Under the pieces are notes generated by a model. The model was not told the origin of the DNA. It was given only the letters and a program-made list of their open reading frames with translations, and made no database searches. From NCBI RefSeq assembly GCF_006716565.1, contig NZ_VFPG01000001.1:1612001-1676000 (forward strand): a stretch of DNA of 64,000 nt, given 5' to 3'. This stretch comes from Nocardia bhagyanarayanae (lineage in GTDB: Bacteria; Actinomycetota; Actinomycetes; Mycobacteriales; Mycobacteriaceae). The position numbers were made by a program, and so were the translations under genes. How positions within the stretch are numbered: position 1 is the first letter of the stretch; every line of letters begins with the position of its first letter. Below are positions 54,061-63,382 of this stretch, one piece after another.

Positions 54061-54286
54061 CCGACCCGAGCCTCGGGAACGGCGCGGTGGAGAACACGAC
54101 CTCCACCGCCACTTCGAAATACTGCGCGATCCGCAGCGCCAGGTGCAGGCTCGGGCTGTACTCGCCGCGTTCGAGGTAACCGATCGTCTGGTAGTGCACA
54201 CCGAGCGCTTCCGCCAGCTCGCGCCGGGAGATGCCGCGCTCGGCGCGCAGCATGGCGATCCGGTTGTAGATGACCTCAGTAGGCAC
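54044..54286 (-). CDS. Small XRE-family regulator of an ABC exporter operon
   Basis: 80 aa, a YozG-type Cro/CI helix-turn-helix: RAERGISRRELAEALGVHYQTIGYLERGEYSPS at about 13-45, followed by YFEVAVEVVFST and a Pro/Phe end. (The motif is split here as RAERGISRRELAEALGV and HYQTIGYLERGEYSPS.) GTG at 54286 lies inside the end of the permease gene (11-nt overlap), with AGAAGG upstream. In other actinobacteria such short regulators often sit with ABC-2 exporters. Likely autoregulates the operon. Confidence 0.85.
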   Translation of the reverse strand: MPTEVIYNRIAMLRAERGISRRELAEALGVHYQTIGYLERGEYSPSLHLALRIAQYFEVAVEVVFSTAPFPRLGSASESA

Positions 54287-55123
54287 GCTGCATGGCCTTC
54301 TCGCGGCGGGCGGCGACGCTGGAACCCGACTCCCGACGCGCCATCCTGCGCAACAGAATCGGCGCGACGAGGAATCCGGCGGCAGCCCAGATTCCCAGCA
54401 CCGCAACGGTTTCCAAGTGACGCCAAGAGCCGCCCAGTTCGACGGCCGCGGCCTCGTCCGGCAACATCGCCGCGCGCATGCCGAGGCCGAGCCAGTACAC
54501 CGGGAAGCACTGGGCGAGCCCCTGCACCCAGCCGGGCATCGAGGTGATCGGGTAGAAGATGCCCGACACCGCGACGAGTCCCATGATCGGCATGGACGCG
54601 AACCCGACGCCGCGCGGGCTGGCGAACAGCGAACCGATGCACGCGCCGATGGGCAACGTGGCCAACATGCCGAGCAGCACGATGCCGAGCAGCGACAGCC
54701 AGGCGCCGACGGTGTTCATCTCGGTGCCGCCCACCAGGAACAACCCGGGGATCAGCACGATGACGAACGGCACGAGCACCCAGCCCGACACCGTGACCAC
54801 TTTGCCCACCAGGTAGCCGACCATCCCGTTCGGGGTCGCCTTGGCGCGCAAGAGAGTTCCGTCCTCGCGCTCCATGCTGAGCAGCTGGCCGATGCCGAAT
54901 ATCCCGTTGAAGGCGACGAGCATGCCGAGGATGCTCGGCAGCGCGAGCGAGCCGAGGTCGAAGCCGCTGGCTTCGAACTTCGCGTCGCGCATGAAGAACA
55001 GCACGACGACCATGATGACCGGCCAGAACAGCATGCCGAACAGATCTTGGCCGTTGGTCACCGATTGCCGCAGCTCGATCGCGCCGCGGGACAAGCCGGC
55101 GCGGACCGCGTTCGTCGTCGGGT

Positions 55124-55127
<4 letters not shown>
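54276..55127 (-). CDS. ABC-2 type permease
   Basis: 283-aa membrane protein with about six helices: LFGMLFWPVIMVVVLFF, SILGMLVAFNGIFGIGQLL, VLVPFVIVLIPGLFLVG, and others. The charged loop MEREDGTLLRAKATPNGMVG is typical of ABC-2 exporters. It overlaps both the ATPase upstream (ATGA) and the XRE regulator downstream. Export substrate unknown. Confidence 0.88.
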
Positions 55128-56053
<926 letters not shown>

Positions 56054-56238
56054 GGCATCCCCTCCCGTTATGTGGACCGGATGAGTCGTAGCATACCTAC
56101 TACATTTCGCCGGAACAATGCTTCGTCTCGAGACACTGCTCGAGACCGGCGAGGTCATGCCGGCACCAGTCGATCTTGAATTGGCCGCCGCGCGGCGTGG
56201 GGTGTTGCCTTATGGGCGTTGGTTATTCAGGGTGAGCT

Positions 56239-56439
56239 ATGCCTGACACCTGCCCCACCTGCTCGTGGTCCTCGCCGATGCTCGTGTCCTCGCATCGTTC
56301 CGTTCGCTATTTGCGCTGTGTGTGCGGGAGTTGGCTGGTTTCCCACAGTGGGGGAGTGGAGTCGGTTGCCGAGAGAACTCGTGTCGCGGAATCGCGGTCG
56401 GTCGAACATCTGGAGTTGATTCCACTACCCGAAGGCTGA
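56239..56439 (+). CDS. Small zinc-ribbon protein
   Basis: 66 aa. C5-x2-C8 (TCPTC) and C27-x-C29 (RCVCGSW) with WLV after them form a four-Cys zinc-ribbon-like site; the order CPxC ... SSH ... RCxCGxWLV is common to a group of tiny actinobacterial proteins of unknown function. AGGGTGAG precedes the ATG by about 8 nt. Overlapping ORFs in other frames lack these Cys pairs. Stand-alone, 185 bp from the exporter operon. Confidence 0.65.
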   Translation: MPDTCPTCSWSSPMLVSSHRSVRYLRCVCGSWLVSHSGGVESVAERTRVAESRSVEHLELIPLPEG

Positions 56440-56534
56440 GTGCCACCGGGCGGTCGGGGTTCGTGACCGCTGTTGGCCGTTGGCGGCGGTTCCGGGAGGC
56501 CGCGACCTTGGAGAGCGTTCGCCCGATTCAACGA

Positions 56535-56598
56535 GAGCGGTGCTCTTGACTCGGGGGTCGCTGGCGTGGATCATTGTTCTCAACAGAGAGCAGTGCTC
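56535..56598 (+). promoter_or_regulatory. Two TetR-type operators flanking a promoter
   Basis: GAGCGGTGCTC (56535-56545) and GAGCAGTGCTC (56588-56598) are near-identical palindromes 53 bp apart. Between them TTGACT (56546-56551) fits a -35 box and ATCATT (56570-56575) a -10 box at 18-bp spacing. The second site lies about where transcription would start, 17 nt before the nitroreductase-like ATG. AGAGCA-type palindromes are typical TetR-family sites; no tetR gene is in the window. Confidence 0.6.
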
Positions 56599-56614
56599 AC
56601 TACAAGGAGTCGTC

Positions 56615-57061
56615 ATGAACGCCAGCACCCGCTACATCGCCCCCACCGGCCTCGATCCCGTCATGAACCGCATCTTCAACTGGCTGCCCAAGCTGGGGAT
56701 CAGCATCGCCGGTTCGCGGCTGCTGGCCGTCCGGGGCCGCAAGAGCGGTGAGTGGCGGACCACGATGGTGAACCTGCTCGTCGACGAGACCGGCACTCGC
56801 TACCTGGTCGCGCCGCGCGGGCACACGCAGTGGGTGCGGAATCTGCGGGTCGCGGGCGCGGGCGAGTTGCGGCTCGGGCGCAAGGCCGAGGCGTTCACGG
56901 CCACCGAGGTCGCCGACGCGGACAAGGTTCCGGTGCTGCGGGTGTACCTGGAGAAGTGGGGGTGGGAGGTCAACCGCTTCTTCGGGGGCGTAACGAAGGA
57001 TGCCACCGACGCCGAACTCGCCGCGATCGCACCGGGTTTCCCGGTCTTCCGTCTCGCCTGA
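56615..57061 (+). CDS. Deazaflavin (F420)-dependent nitroreductase family protein
   Basis: 148 aa, one split-barrel domain as in mycobacterial Ddn. SRLLAVRGRKSGEWRTTMVNL and YLVAPRGHTQWVRNLRVAGAGELRLGRK (here as YLVAPRGHTQWVRNLR and AGAGELRLGRK) are the family's conserved blocks. It probably reduces quinones or other hydrophobic compounds with F420H2. AAGGAG is 5-6 nt before the ATG. The paired palindromes upstream imply tight repression by a TetR-type protein. Confidence 0.88.
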   Translation: MNASTRYIAPTGLDPVMNRIFNWLPKLGISIAGSRLLAVRGRKSGEWRTTMVNLLVDETGTRYLVAPRGHTQWVRNLRVAGAGELRLGRKAEAFTATEVADADKVPVLRVYLEKWGWEVNRFFGGVTKDATDAELAAIAPGFPVFRLA

Positions 57062-57077
57062 ACCCGCGCGGGAAAAA

Positions 57078-57515
57078 TCAGCGAGTGGCGAGAAATTCGA
57101 TCGCCGCGGCGTATCCCTGAATTCCCATTCCCGCGATCACCGCCGTCGCGATGGGCGAGATGAACGAATGGTGCCGGAATTCCTCCCGCGCGTGCACATT
57201 GCTGATGTGCACCTCCACGATCGGCACTTCCGGAATGACCAGCGCGTCGCGCAATGCCACCGAGGTGTGGGTCAGTCCGCCGGGATTGATGACGATCGCC
57301 GACTCGGCTCCCCGGGCCTGGTGGATCCGATCGATCAGCGCCCCTTCGTGATTGGACTGGAACGCGACGATCTCCCTGTCGAACCTTGCCGCGGTCCGCT
57401 CGCACAGTTCGACCACGTCGGCGAGTGTGGCCGAACCGTACACCTCGGGCTGGCGGGTGCCGAGCATGTTCAGGTTCGGCCCGTTGAGAACCAGGATCGG
57501 TGCGGTGTCGGCCAT
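57078..57515 (-). CDS. aroQ: 3-Dehydroquinate dehydratase, type II
   Basis: 145-aa dodecameric enzyme of the shikimate pathway. [19 protein letters not shown] carries the catalytic Arg and Tyr; [29 protein letters not shown] and [17 protein letters not shown] (with the catalytic His) follow as expected. TAGGGT, then 6 nt, then ATG at 57515 indicates leaderless expression. Other shikimate genes are not nearby; the upstream unknown gene lies 14 bp away on the same strand. Confidence 0.95.
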   Translation of the reverse strand: MADTAPILVLNGPNLNMLGTRQPEVYGSATLADVVELCERTAARFDREIVAFQSNHEGALIDRIHQARGAESAIVINPGGLTHTSVALRDALVIPEVPIVEVHISNVHAREEFRHHSFISPIATAVIAGMGIQGYAAAIEFLATR

Positions 57516-57521
57516 GCCGTC

Positions 57522-57527
57522 ACCCTA
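57522..57527 (-). promoter_or_regulatory. -10 box of a leaderless promoter (aroQ)
   Basis: On the minus strand TAGGGT, 6 nt, then ATG at 57515. The box overlaps the end of the upstream gene region, so aroQ can be transcribed alone. Confidence 0.5.
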
Positions 57528-57529
57528 AT

Positions 57530-58126
57530 TCACAGACCCTTCGGGCCTTCCGATCGCAGGTCGTCCACTTTGCGCATGGCGGTGCGCAGCTCCTCGAGCC
57601 ACGCCTCGGCGTGCTTGCCGGCCAGTTTCACCGTCCAGGCCAGCGCGTCCGAGCGGGAACGGGCGACGCCGGAGTCGACAAGGGTGTCGAGGACCTTGCG
57701 TTCCTGCTGGCGCAGTCGCGTCATGACCGGAACGGCGAGCTGGGTGAACATGATTCGCTCGCCGTCCACCGAGACGCCCCACGCCACATTGCGTGCGTAG
57801 CGGCGCTGGGCCTCGCCCGCGATCTGCATCCGCGCGGGACGGGTGGATTCGCGGAAGCGAGCGATGGCGCCCTCTTTCGTCGCGGCCGGGATCTTCTCGG
57901 TGGGCGCTTCGGCGTCCTCGCCGTCGGCGCGCTCGGGCTTGGGCAGTGGCAGCTCACCGATCACCACGATCTCGTCGCGGTCGACTTCGATGACCGGTTT
58001 GCCGACGAACCAGTCGCTGGGCAATCGTCCGGCGAACCAGTCGGGCACATCGGCGGGGTCGGGGAGATCGGCCTGCTGCCAACCGCCGGGGCGTCCGAAA
58101 CCTCGTCCGCGATGTTCGTTTCTCAT
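57530..58126 (-). CDS. Uncharacterised actinobacterial protein
   Basis: 198 aa, no membrane segment. An N-terminal part with DVPDWFAGRLPSDWFVGKPV and DRDEIVVIGELPLP, an acidic linker (about 68-82), then a helical half with AQRRYARNVAWGV, LRQQERKVLDTLVDSGVARSRSDALAW and KHAEAWLEELRTAM. The last part looks like a ribbon-helix-helix-type helical pair common in mycolata, but I cannot name a family. AGGTGA lies about 9 nt before the ATG. Just upstream of aroQ on the same strand. Confidence 0.65.
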   Translation of the reverse strand: MRNEHRGRGFGRPGGWQQADLPDPADVPDWFAGRLPSDWFVGKPVIEVDRDEIVVIGELPLPKPERADGEDAEAPTEKIPAATKEGAIARFRESTRPARMQIAGEAQRRYARNVAWGVSVDGERIMFTQLAVPVMTRLRQQERKVLDTLVDSGVARSRSDALAWTVKLAGKHAEAWLEELRTAMRKVDDLRSEGPKGL

Positions 58127-58514
58127 GGCGAGTCACCTGACTTACTGTGGTGCAGTGCTTTCAATGATTACAAGATTACGCCGCAAGACGGCACGACGGT
58201 TCCGCTCTGCGTGAACAGGCTCGGGATGGGGTACTCCGGGGAGGTCGCACTGTGTCGGGCGGCCTCGACTCGGGACGGATCATCGAGGTAGGCGGTTCGC
58301 TCGCGCGTTCGCGTTCCGGCCGGTACGGTAGCGGCGCCGGTTATCGCCTTGTGACTGGATACCGTTATCGTTCGGCCTATCGGAGACGCTGTCTTCGGGC
58401 ACAATTGACAATGCTGAGCATGGGTAACGGCCCGGTCACCGGGACGTCGCAAACAGGTTCATTTCAGGTACGGTGGTCTTGTTGCTGGAGTGACAAGAGT
58501 GAAGAGTGGGCGAC
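58127..58514. other. Divergent intergenic region upstream of the PBP-like lipoprotein gene
   Basis: About 390 bp without a supported gene. It has TTGACA at 58405-58410, a palindrome CCCGGTCACCGGG at 58431-58443 and TACGGT at 58469-58474; these may belong to the rightward promoter, but spacing does not define one clear -35/-10 pair. A short ORF on the minus strand has no ribosome site or motif. Confidence 0.4.
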
Positions 58515-60191
58515 ATGGATGTGTGGGGATCCCGCCGCTTTCGCGTTCGGGGCGCAATGGCACTCGCGGGGGTGGCGGCTATGGCAGTCACCTTGGGTTC
58601 CTGCGGGTTTCGTGAGGAACCCAACGAGCCCGCGGCCGTCGTCGAGCGCTTCACCGAACTCCTCGATCAGCAGGACTACAAGAAGGCATCGGAACTCACC
58701 TCCTACCCGAACGCCGCTTCGGCAACGCTGAAGCAAATGTTCGAGGGTCTCGCTCCCGGCAAGGTCGACTACGAGAAGACCCAATTCATCGGCTTGGACG
58801 CGCAATCGGCCATCTTCAGCATGGACGTCGACTGGAGCTTCGGCGAGAACAAGAACTGGAGCTACAGCATCCAGGGCACGGTGCGCAAGCTGGCGATCGG
58901 CTGGCGGATCTCGTGGGAGCCGTCGGTCGTGATGCCGCAGCTGCAAGGAAACCGCACCGTGAAGCTGGTGCGCACCACGCCGAAGCCGCCGCCGCGGGTG
59001 CTCGACATGGTCGGCGCGCCGCTGATGCACGAGCAGGTCATCAATGTGATCAAGCTCGACCCCACGCGGACGTCCGACCCGGTCGCCTCCACCGACGCGC
59101 TGGCCAAGGCCATCGAGCCGGTCGCGCCGCTGATCACCGGTCCGTCGCTGATGCAGCAGCTGGCGTCCTCGCAGGGCAAGCCGATCGTCGCGGTCAACCT
59201 GCGCGAGGGCGATTTCGCGATCCTCGAACCGCGCATGGCGCCGATTCCCGGCGTGGTGATGGAGAAGCAGCCGCGGCTGATCTCCTCGGACCGCCGGGTC
59301 TGGTCGCCGCAGCTGGACGCGCTGCGCAAGGTCTGGGAGACCAGCCAGGAAGAGCACTCCGGCTGGGGCGTGCAGATCTTCGAGCCGGACGGGCGATTCA
59401 TCAGCCAGGTCGCCGGTTACCAGGGTCCGCCGGGGCCGGACATCGTCGCCACCATGGATCAGCGGTTGCAGCGCGCCGCCGAGGACGCGGTGGTGAGCGT
59501 CGGCACACCCGCTTCGATCGTGGCGATCCAACCGTCCAGTGGCGCGGTGGTCGCGGTCGCGCAGAACAGCCAGGCCAGCGCGCACGGACCGGTCGCGTTC
59601 ACCGGTCTGTACCCGGTCGGCGGCAATATCGAGCTGTTCCGCGCCGTCGCGGCGGCGTCCAACGGCAAGGCGCCGCAGGACGTCTCGGTGCAGGAAGCGG
59701 CGGAGGCCGCGAGCAGGCTCGGCATCGGCATCGATTTCCAGGTGCCCGGGCTGGACGAGGTCACCGGACGGCTCGCCATCGCCGGGCGCAGCGCCGAGCA
59801 GGTGCGCCAGGGCGGCGGGTCGGACGCGGTGCTGGCCAGTCCGTTCGGAATGGCGATCGCGGCGGCGTCGATCGCGCGCGGCGAGGTGCCCGCGCCGAAG
59901 ATCGAGGTCGGGCGCACCGGCGGCACCGACGCGCAGCTGACGCCGTTGGGCGGCGAGCTGACCGAACGACTACGCACCATGTTGCGCGAGGCCACCGGAG
60001 CTCCCCACCTGACACCGTTGCGGGGCCACCCGGTGATCGCCTACGCGGCGACAGCGGGCGAGGACGGTTGGTTGATCGCCAACATGGGCGATCTGGCGTT
60101 CGCGGTACACATCAACGACGTGGACAGTGGGAACGCCACCGCTCGGATGGCGGCCAGGATGTTGCAGTCCTTGGCGACACCGGAGCCGTGA
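58515..60191 (+). CDS. Penicillin-binding-protein-like lipoprotein lacking the active site
   Basis: 558 aa. A lipoprotein signal (LGSC, C30), an NTF2-like MecA_N-type domain (about 40-160), a dimerisation-like middle domain and a transpeptidase-like C-terminal domain, the plan of the mycobacterial penicillin-binding lipoprotein Rv2864c. Where the transpeptidase should have YPxGSTFK it reads YPVGGNIE (366-373): the nucleophilic Ser is Gly370 and the Lys is Glu373. The stretch with SxN is much shortened and no KTG is present (YAATAGEDGWLIAN instead). It cannot be an active transpeptidase by the known mechanism and may be a structural or regulatory pseudo-enzyme. Start at ATG 58515; GTG 58506 is an alternative. 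Confidence 0.85.
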   Translation: MDVWGSRRFRVRGAMALAGVAAMAVTLGSCGFREEPNEPAAVVERFTELLDQQDYKKASELTSYPNAASATLKQMFEGLAPGKVDYEKTQFIGLDAQSAIFSMDVDWSFGENKNWSYSIQGTVRKLAIGWRISWEPSVVMPQLQGNRTVKLVRTTPKPPPRVLDMVGAPLMHEQVINVIKLDPTRTSDPVASTDALAKAIEPVAPLITGPSLMQQLASSQGKPIVAVNLREGDFAILEPRMAPIPGVVMEKQPRLISSDRRVWSPQLDALRKVWETSQEEHSGWGVQIFEPDGRFISQVAGYQGPPGPDIVATMDQRLQRAAEDAVVSVGTPASIVAIQPSSGAVVAVAQNSQASAHGPVAFTGLYPVGGNIELFRAVAAASNGKAPQDVSVQEAAEAASRLGIGIDFQVPGLDEVTGRLAIAGRSAEQVRQGGGSDAVLASPFGMAIAAASIARGEVPAPKIEVGRTGGTDAQLTPLGGELTERLRTMLREATGAPHLTPLRGHPVIAYAATAGEDGWLIANMGDLAFAVHINDVDSGNATARMAARMLQSLATPEP

Positions 60192-60201
60192 GCAGCGGGA
60201 A

Positions 60202-60561
60202 TCAGTTCAGCGCGCGGATCGCCGCGCGCCACCCCAGCAGGAAGAACGCGAGCACGGTGCCCGCGACCAGCACGAAGCTGACCGCGGTCCCCTGCCCGCT
60301 GATCGCGCGCAGCACCATGCCGCCGATGAGCGTGGACAACCAGACCAGGATTCCGGTCGGCCATAGGACCGTCCCGTCGAAACGTCCCGCGCGCCCGGCG
60401 ACGGCCAGCGCGAGAACCCACCCGATCGCCAGGCCGATCGCGAACGGCCACAGCGTCTTCAACAGCCCCGCGATCACCGCCTCGTCGTGACTGCGCCGTC
60501 CGATGACACAGAACAAGATCACCAATACCGCGTCTGCCGCCACCGGAGCGAGTCTCTTCAC
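60202..60561 (-). CDS. DUF3054 family membrane protein
   Basis: 119 aa with four predicted helices: VAADAVLVILFCVIGRRSHDE, LWPFAIGLAIGWVLALAV, GILVWLSTLIGGMVLR and VSFVLVAGTVLAFFLLGW. The RRSHDE after helix 1 is the DUF3054 hallmark. Function unknown. GTG at 60561 is preceded by TACGCT at 7 nt, so leaderless. It ends 10 bp from the end of the PBP-like gene on the other strand. Confidence 0.85.
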   Translation of the reverse strand: MKRLAPVAADAVLVILFCVIGRRSHDEAVIAGLLKTLWPFAIGLAIGWVLALAVAGRAGRFDGTVLWPTGILVWLSTLIGGMVLRAISGQGTAVSFVLVAGTVLAFFLLGWRAAIRALN

Positions 60562-60568
60562 CCGCGCA

Positions 60569-60574
60569 AGCGTA
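60569..60574 (-). promoter_or_regulatory. -10 box of a leaderless promoter (DUF3054 gene)
   Basis: On the minus strand TACGCT, 7 nt, then GTG at 60561; no ribosome site. Confidence 0.45.
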
Positions 60575-60641
60575 GTGCGGTGTCAGTTCTATCTCGATCA
60601 CGACACCGCCCCGAGACCTGCACTGACCAGTCATCCGCGTT

Positions 60642-61736
60642 TCACAGTGTGCGGCGGGTTTCGAATTCCTTTTCGTACGCGACCTCGTCGGCCGACGGGG
60701 TGCGGAAGAGGAAGGCGAAGACGATCCAGCCGACGATCGCGACCAGGATGAAGCTGACCATCCGGTAGACGAACGCCGCGGCGACCGCTTGGGCGGCGGG
60801 CAGACCCGCGCCCGCGGTGAGGCCGTAGATCAGGGTCGCGTCGACGTAGACGATGCCGCCGGGGGCGAACGGGATGGAGCCGACGGCCTTGCCCGCGGTG
60901 AAGGCGATGAGCAGTCCGGCGAGTTTCGGCTCGGCGCCGACGGCGTAGCAGGCCGCGCCGAGGCAGGCGACGTCGGCGAATCGGTGCACCACCGCCCAGC
61001 CCGCCACCCAGACTCCGTCGCGTTTGCCGAGATCCACCGACTCGAGCTGGGCGAGAATCTCGGCGGCCTTCGCCATCCCGTGGTCCGCGGGCCGTTTGCG
61101 AACCCGGTTGACCAGCGCGAGCAGCCGTCGCAGCACCTTCTCCAGCGACCCGGGATTGCGCGAGATGTAGTTGCCCGCCCAGATCAGCGCGGCGACCGCG
61201 GCGAGCGAAAGGATGAGTTTGAACGGGCCGACCTGGTTGCCGACCAGCAGCGCGCCGCCGACGCCGAGCAGCGCCAGACCTGCGGTGGCGATCACGCCGG
61301 AGATGACCAGCTGCCAGGAAGCGACGATCGGACTCGCGCCCCACCGCCGGGTCTGCCGATAGGTGAACGCGGTGGAGAAGACCTGTCCCGCGGGCAATGT
61401 CACCGACATCGCGGTCGCGCCGTAAACGACTGCCACGGATTTGCGCTGACTCACATCGACGCCGCCCGCATGCAGCAGTTGTTTCTGCACCCGGCCGAAT
61501 CCGCTCATGGAAAGCGCTTGCAGCCAGATACAGGCCGCGACCCAGCCCCAATGAATTTCGGTGAGTTTTCGCCAGGATTCGTGCAGTCGCGGCCACAGAT
61601 AGACGCCTTCGCCTATCAACAAAGCCAGCAGCGCGGCGCCCAGCAACCATTTGACCCACCAGAATTTGCGCCGGCCTTGCTCGACGGTGGACGCTCGCGG
61701 TGCAGGCTCGCCCGCTGGATCCCCGTTGGCCGTCAC
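60642..61736 (-). CDS. Flippase-like integral membrane protein (LPG synthase TM region family)
   Basis: 364 aa with about eight helices: VKWLLGAALLALLIGEGVYL, WVAACIWLQALSMSGF, IVASWQLVISGVIATAGLAL, and others. The block AFTAGKAVGSIPFAPGGIVYVDA is the hallmark of the lysylphosphatidylglycerol synthase transmembrane region / YbhN family, here without any synthetase domain. Such proteins probably move lipids or lipid-linked sugars. GTG start at 61736, 4 bp after the stop of the adenylate cyclase gene, so the two are co-transcribed. Confidence 0.85.
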   Translation of the reverse strand: MTANGDPAGEPAPRASTVEQGRRKFWWVKWLLGAALLALLIGEGVYLWPRLHESWRKLTEIHWGWVAACIWLQALSMSGFGRVQKQLLHAGGVDVSQRKSVAVVYGATAMSVTLPAGQVFSTAFTYRQTRRWGASPIVASWQLVISGVIATAGLALLGVGGALLVGNQVGPFKLILSLAAVAALIWAGNYISRNPGSLEKVLRRLLALVNRVRKRPADHGMAKAAEILAQLESVDLGKRDGVWVAGWAVVHRFADVACLGAACYAVGAEPKLAGLLIAFTAGKAVGSIPFAPGGIVYVDATLIYGLTAGAGLPAAQAVAAAFVYRMVSFILVAIVGWIVFAFLFRTPSADEVAYEKEFETRRTL

Positions 61737-61740
61737 GCGG

Positions 61741-63294
61741 TCAGCTTAGCGAAGGAATTGTTCGGGCGTCGGCATCGGTGCGCGGGTCGGCGCCTTCTTT
61801 CGGCCAGGCCAATCGCGTTTTCCGGCGCCGTCCGCGCAGCTGCACTTCCTCGCCCGCGATCCAGAACTCCTGCTCGCTTTCCTCCGCGAAATACAAGGCA
61901 CTGCCGGAGGCGAGCACCCGACCCGGTTGGTCTTTGGCCAATTCGGTCAATCGGGACGCCTCGTTGACCGGGTCGCCGATCACCGTGTATTCGAAACGGT
62001 TGGCGGCGCCGATATTTCCGGCGACCGCCAGACCGGCGGACACGCCGATGCCGATGTCCAGGCCCGGCACCTCGCGCAGCGCCTCGCGGAGTTCGCGACC
62101 CGCCGCGAGCGCCGCGGTGGGCGCGTCCGGCCGGTCCAGCGGCGCGCCGAAGATGGCGAGCGCCGCGTCGCCGACGAACTTGTTGACGAACCCGTGGTGC
62201 CGGTCGATCACGTCGACCACGATCCGGAAGAACTCGTTGAGCAGGCTCACCACCTCGGTGGGCGGGCGTTCGGCGGCGGTCGCGGTGGAGCCGACCATGT
62301 CCACGAACAGGACCGCGACGAACCGGGTCTCGCCGCCGAGCTCGGTGCCGTAGTCGAGGGCGCGCTGCGCGACCTCCTCGCCGACGTGCTGGCCGAAGAG
62401 CTCCTGGAGCTGGCGCCGCTTGGCCGCCTCCTCCATCATCCGGTTGAAGCCGACCTGGAGCAGACCGATCTCGCTGCCGTCGAACACCTCGACCTGCACG
62501 TCGCGAGCGCCTTCCTGCACCCGGTCGATGGCTTGGCTGAGCTGGCGCACCGGATCGGAGATGCTCGAGCCGGTGAGCATGGACAGCGCCAGCGCCTGCA
62601 GGATCACCACGCCGCAGAGCAGCAGGATCGAGATGGCCAGCGACTGCGCCGAGAACTTCACGTCCGAGGAGATCTGGGTGACGCACAGCAGCACGATGGC
62701 GATGGTCGGCGCGAAGGTGCCCATGCCCCAGGTCATCGCCATCCTGGTGCCGACGCCCGGCGTCAGGGTGTGATCGAAGGTGCCCTCGGTCAACGCCTGC
62801 GCGGCGACCGGACGCAGGATGCGCTCGCCGAGCATGTAGGTGAAGCCGAACACGATGGTCGCCGCCATGCACTCGGTGACGATCACCGCGCCTGCCAGCT
62901 CGGGCGTGTCGGAGATGATGAGTCCGGCCAGCACCGCGCCGCCGATCAACCACAGCGCCAGATGCAGGATCGCCTGGCGCAACGGCGCGTGCAGCGCGGC
63001 CATCTGTTCCTGGCGGCTCGGCGGACCGCCGCGCATCTGCCAGCGCATGACCGGACGCAGCATCAGTGCGGAAGCGGCGAGGCTGAGCAGCCCGCCCGCG
63101 ATGAAGACGAGGGCGGGGATGAGCAGACCGGTGCGTCGGGTACCGGCCGCCTCGCCTTCCGGAACAGGGAGTCCGTACTGGATGAACGCCCACACCAGCA
63201 CCGCGCCGAAGGCGTTCGCCAACAGCATCGATGTCAGGTAAAGCGGCCAGCGCGTACGCATGGTCTGTTTGACCGCTTCCAAGGGCGCTGACAC
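61741..63294 (-). CDS. Membrane-bound class III adenylate cyclase with HAMP domain
   Basis: 517 aa. Six N-terminal membrane helices (about 15-250), a HAMP linker (SDPVRQLSQAIDRVQEG, about 260-310) and a cyclase domain. Catalytic residues are present: metal Asp in FVDMVGSTA, substrate Lys and second Asp in NKFVGDAAL, and the transition-state Asn/Arg in GDPVNEASRL. This is the layout of the mycobacterial Rv1318c-Rv1320c group. Makes cAMP, probably in response to membrane or pH signals. GTG at 63294 follows TAGATT by 7 nt. Upstream of the flippase-like gene in one operon. Confidence 0.9.
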   Translation of the reverse strand: MSAPLEAVKQTMRTRWPLYLTSMLLANAFGAVLVWAFIQYGLPVPEGEAAGTRRTGLLIPALVFIAGGLLSLAASALMLRPVMRWQMRGGPPSRQEQMAALHAPLRQAILHLALWLIGGAVLAGLIISDTPELAGAVIVTECMAATIVFGFTYMLGERILRPVAAQALTEGTFDHTLTPGVGTRMAMTWGMGTFAPTIAIVLLCVTQISSDVKFSAQSLAISILLLCGVVILQALALSMLTGSSISDPVRQLSQAIDRVQEGARDVQVEVFDGSEIGLLQVGFNRMMEEAAKRRQLQELFGQHVGEEVAQRALDYGTELGGETRFVAVLFVDMVGSTATAAERPPTEVVSLLNEFFRIVVDVIDRHHGFVNKFVGDAALAIFGAPLDRPDAPTAALAAGRELREALREVPGLDIGIGVSAGLAVAGNIGAANRFEYTVIGDPVNEASRLTELAKDQPGRVLASGSALYFAEESEQEFWIAGEEVQLRGRRRKTRLAWPKEGADPRTDADARTIPSLS

Positions 63295-63301
63295 GCCCCC
63301 T

Positions 63302-63307
63302 AATCTA
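63302..63307 (-). promoter_or_regulatory. -10 box of a leaderless promoter (cyclase operon)
   Basis: On the minus strand TAGATT, 7 nt (AGGGGGC), then GTG at 63294. The G-run could alternatively act as a very close ribosome site. Confidence 0.45.
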
Positions 63308-63369
63308 GCGTTTCGATCATTCGTCCACTTGCCGCTGTCCGGTGGGCGTGGTTCGTCGGCGACCTCCGT

Positions 63370-63375
63370 TACCCT
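63370..63375 (+). promoter_or_regulatory. -10 box of a leaderless promoter (AI-2E transporter gene)
   Basis: TACCCT, 7 nt, then GTG at 63383; no ribosome site. Confidence 0.5.
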
Positions 63376-63382
63376 GAGCGAG

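Noticed and set aside
58168..58452. 94-aa minus-strand ORF in the 58-kb intergenic region
   Set aside because: No ribosome site, no motif, and it covers likely promoter elements of the PBP-like gene.
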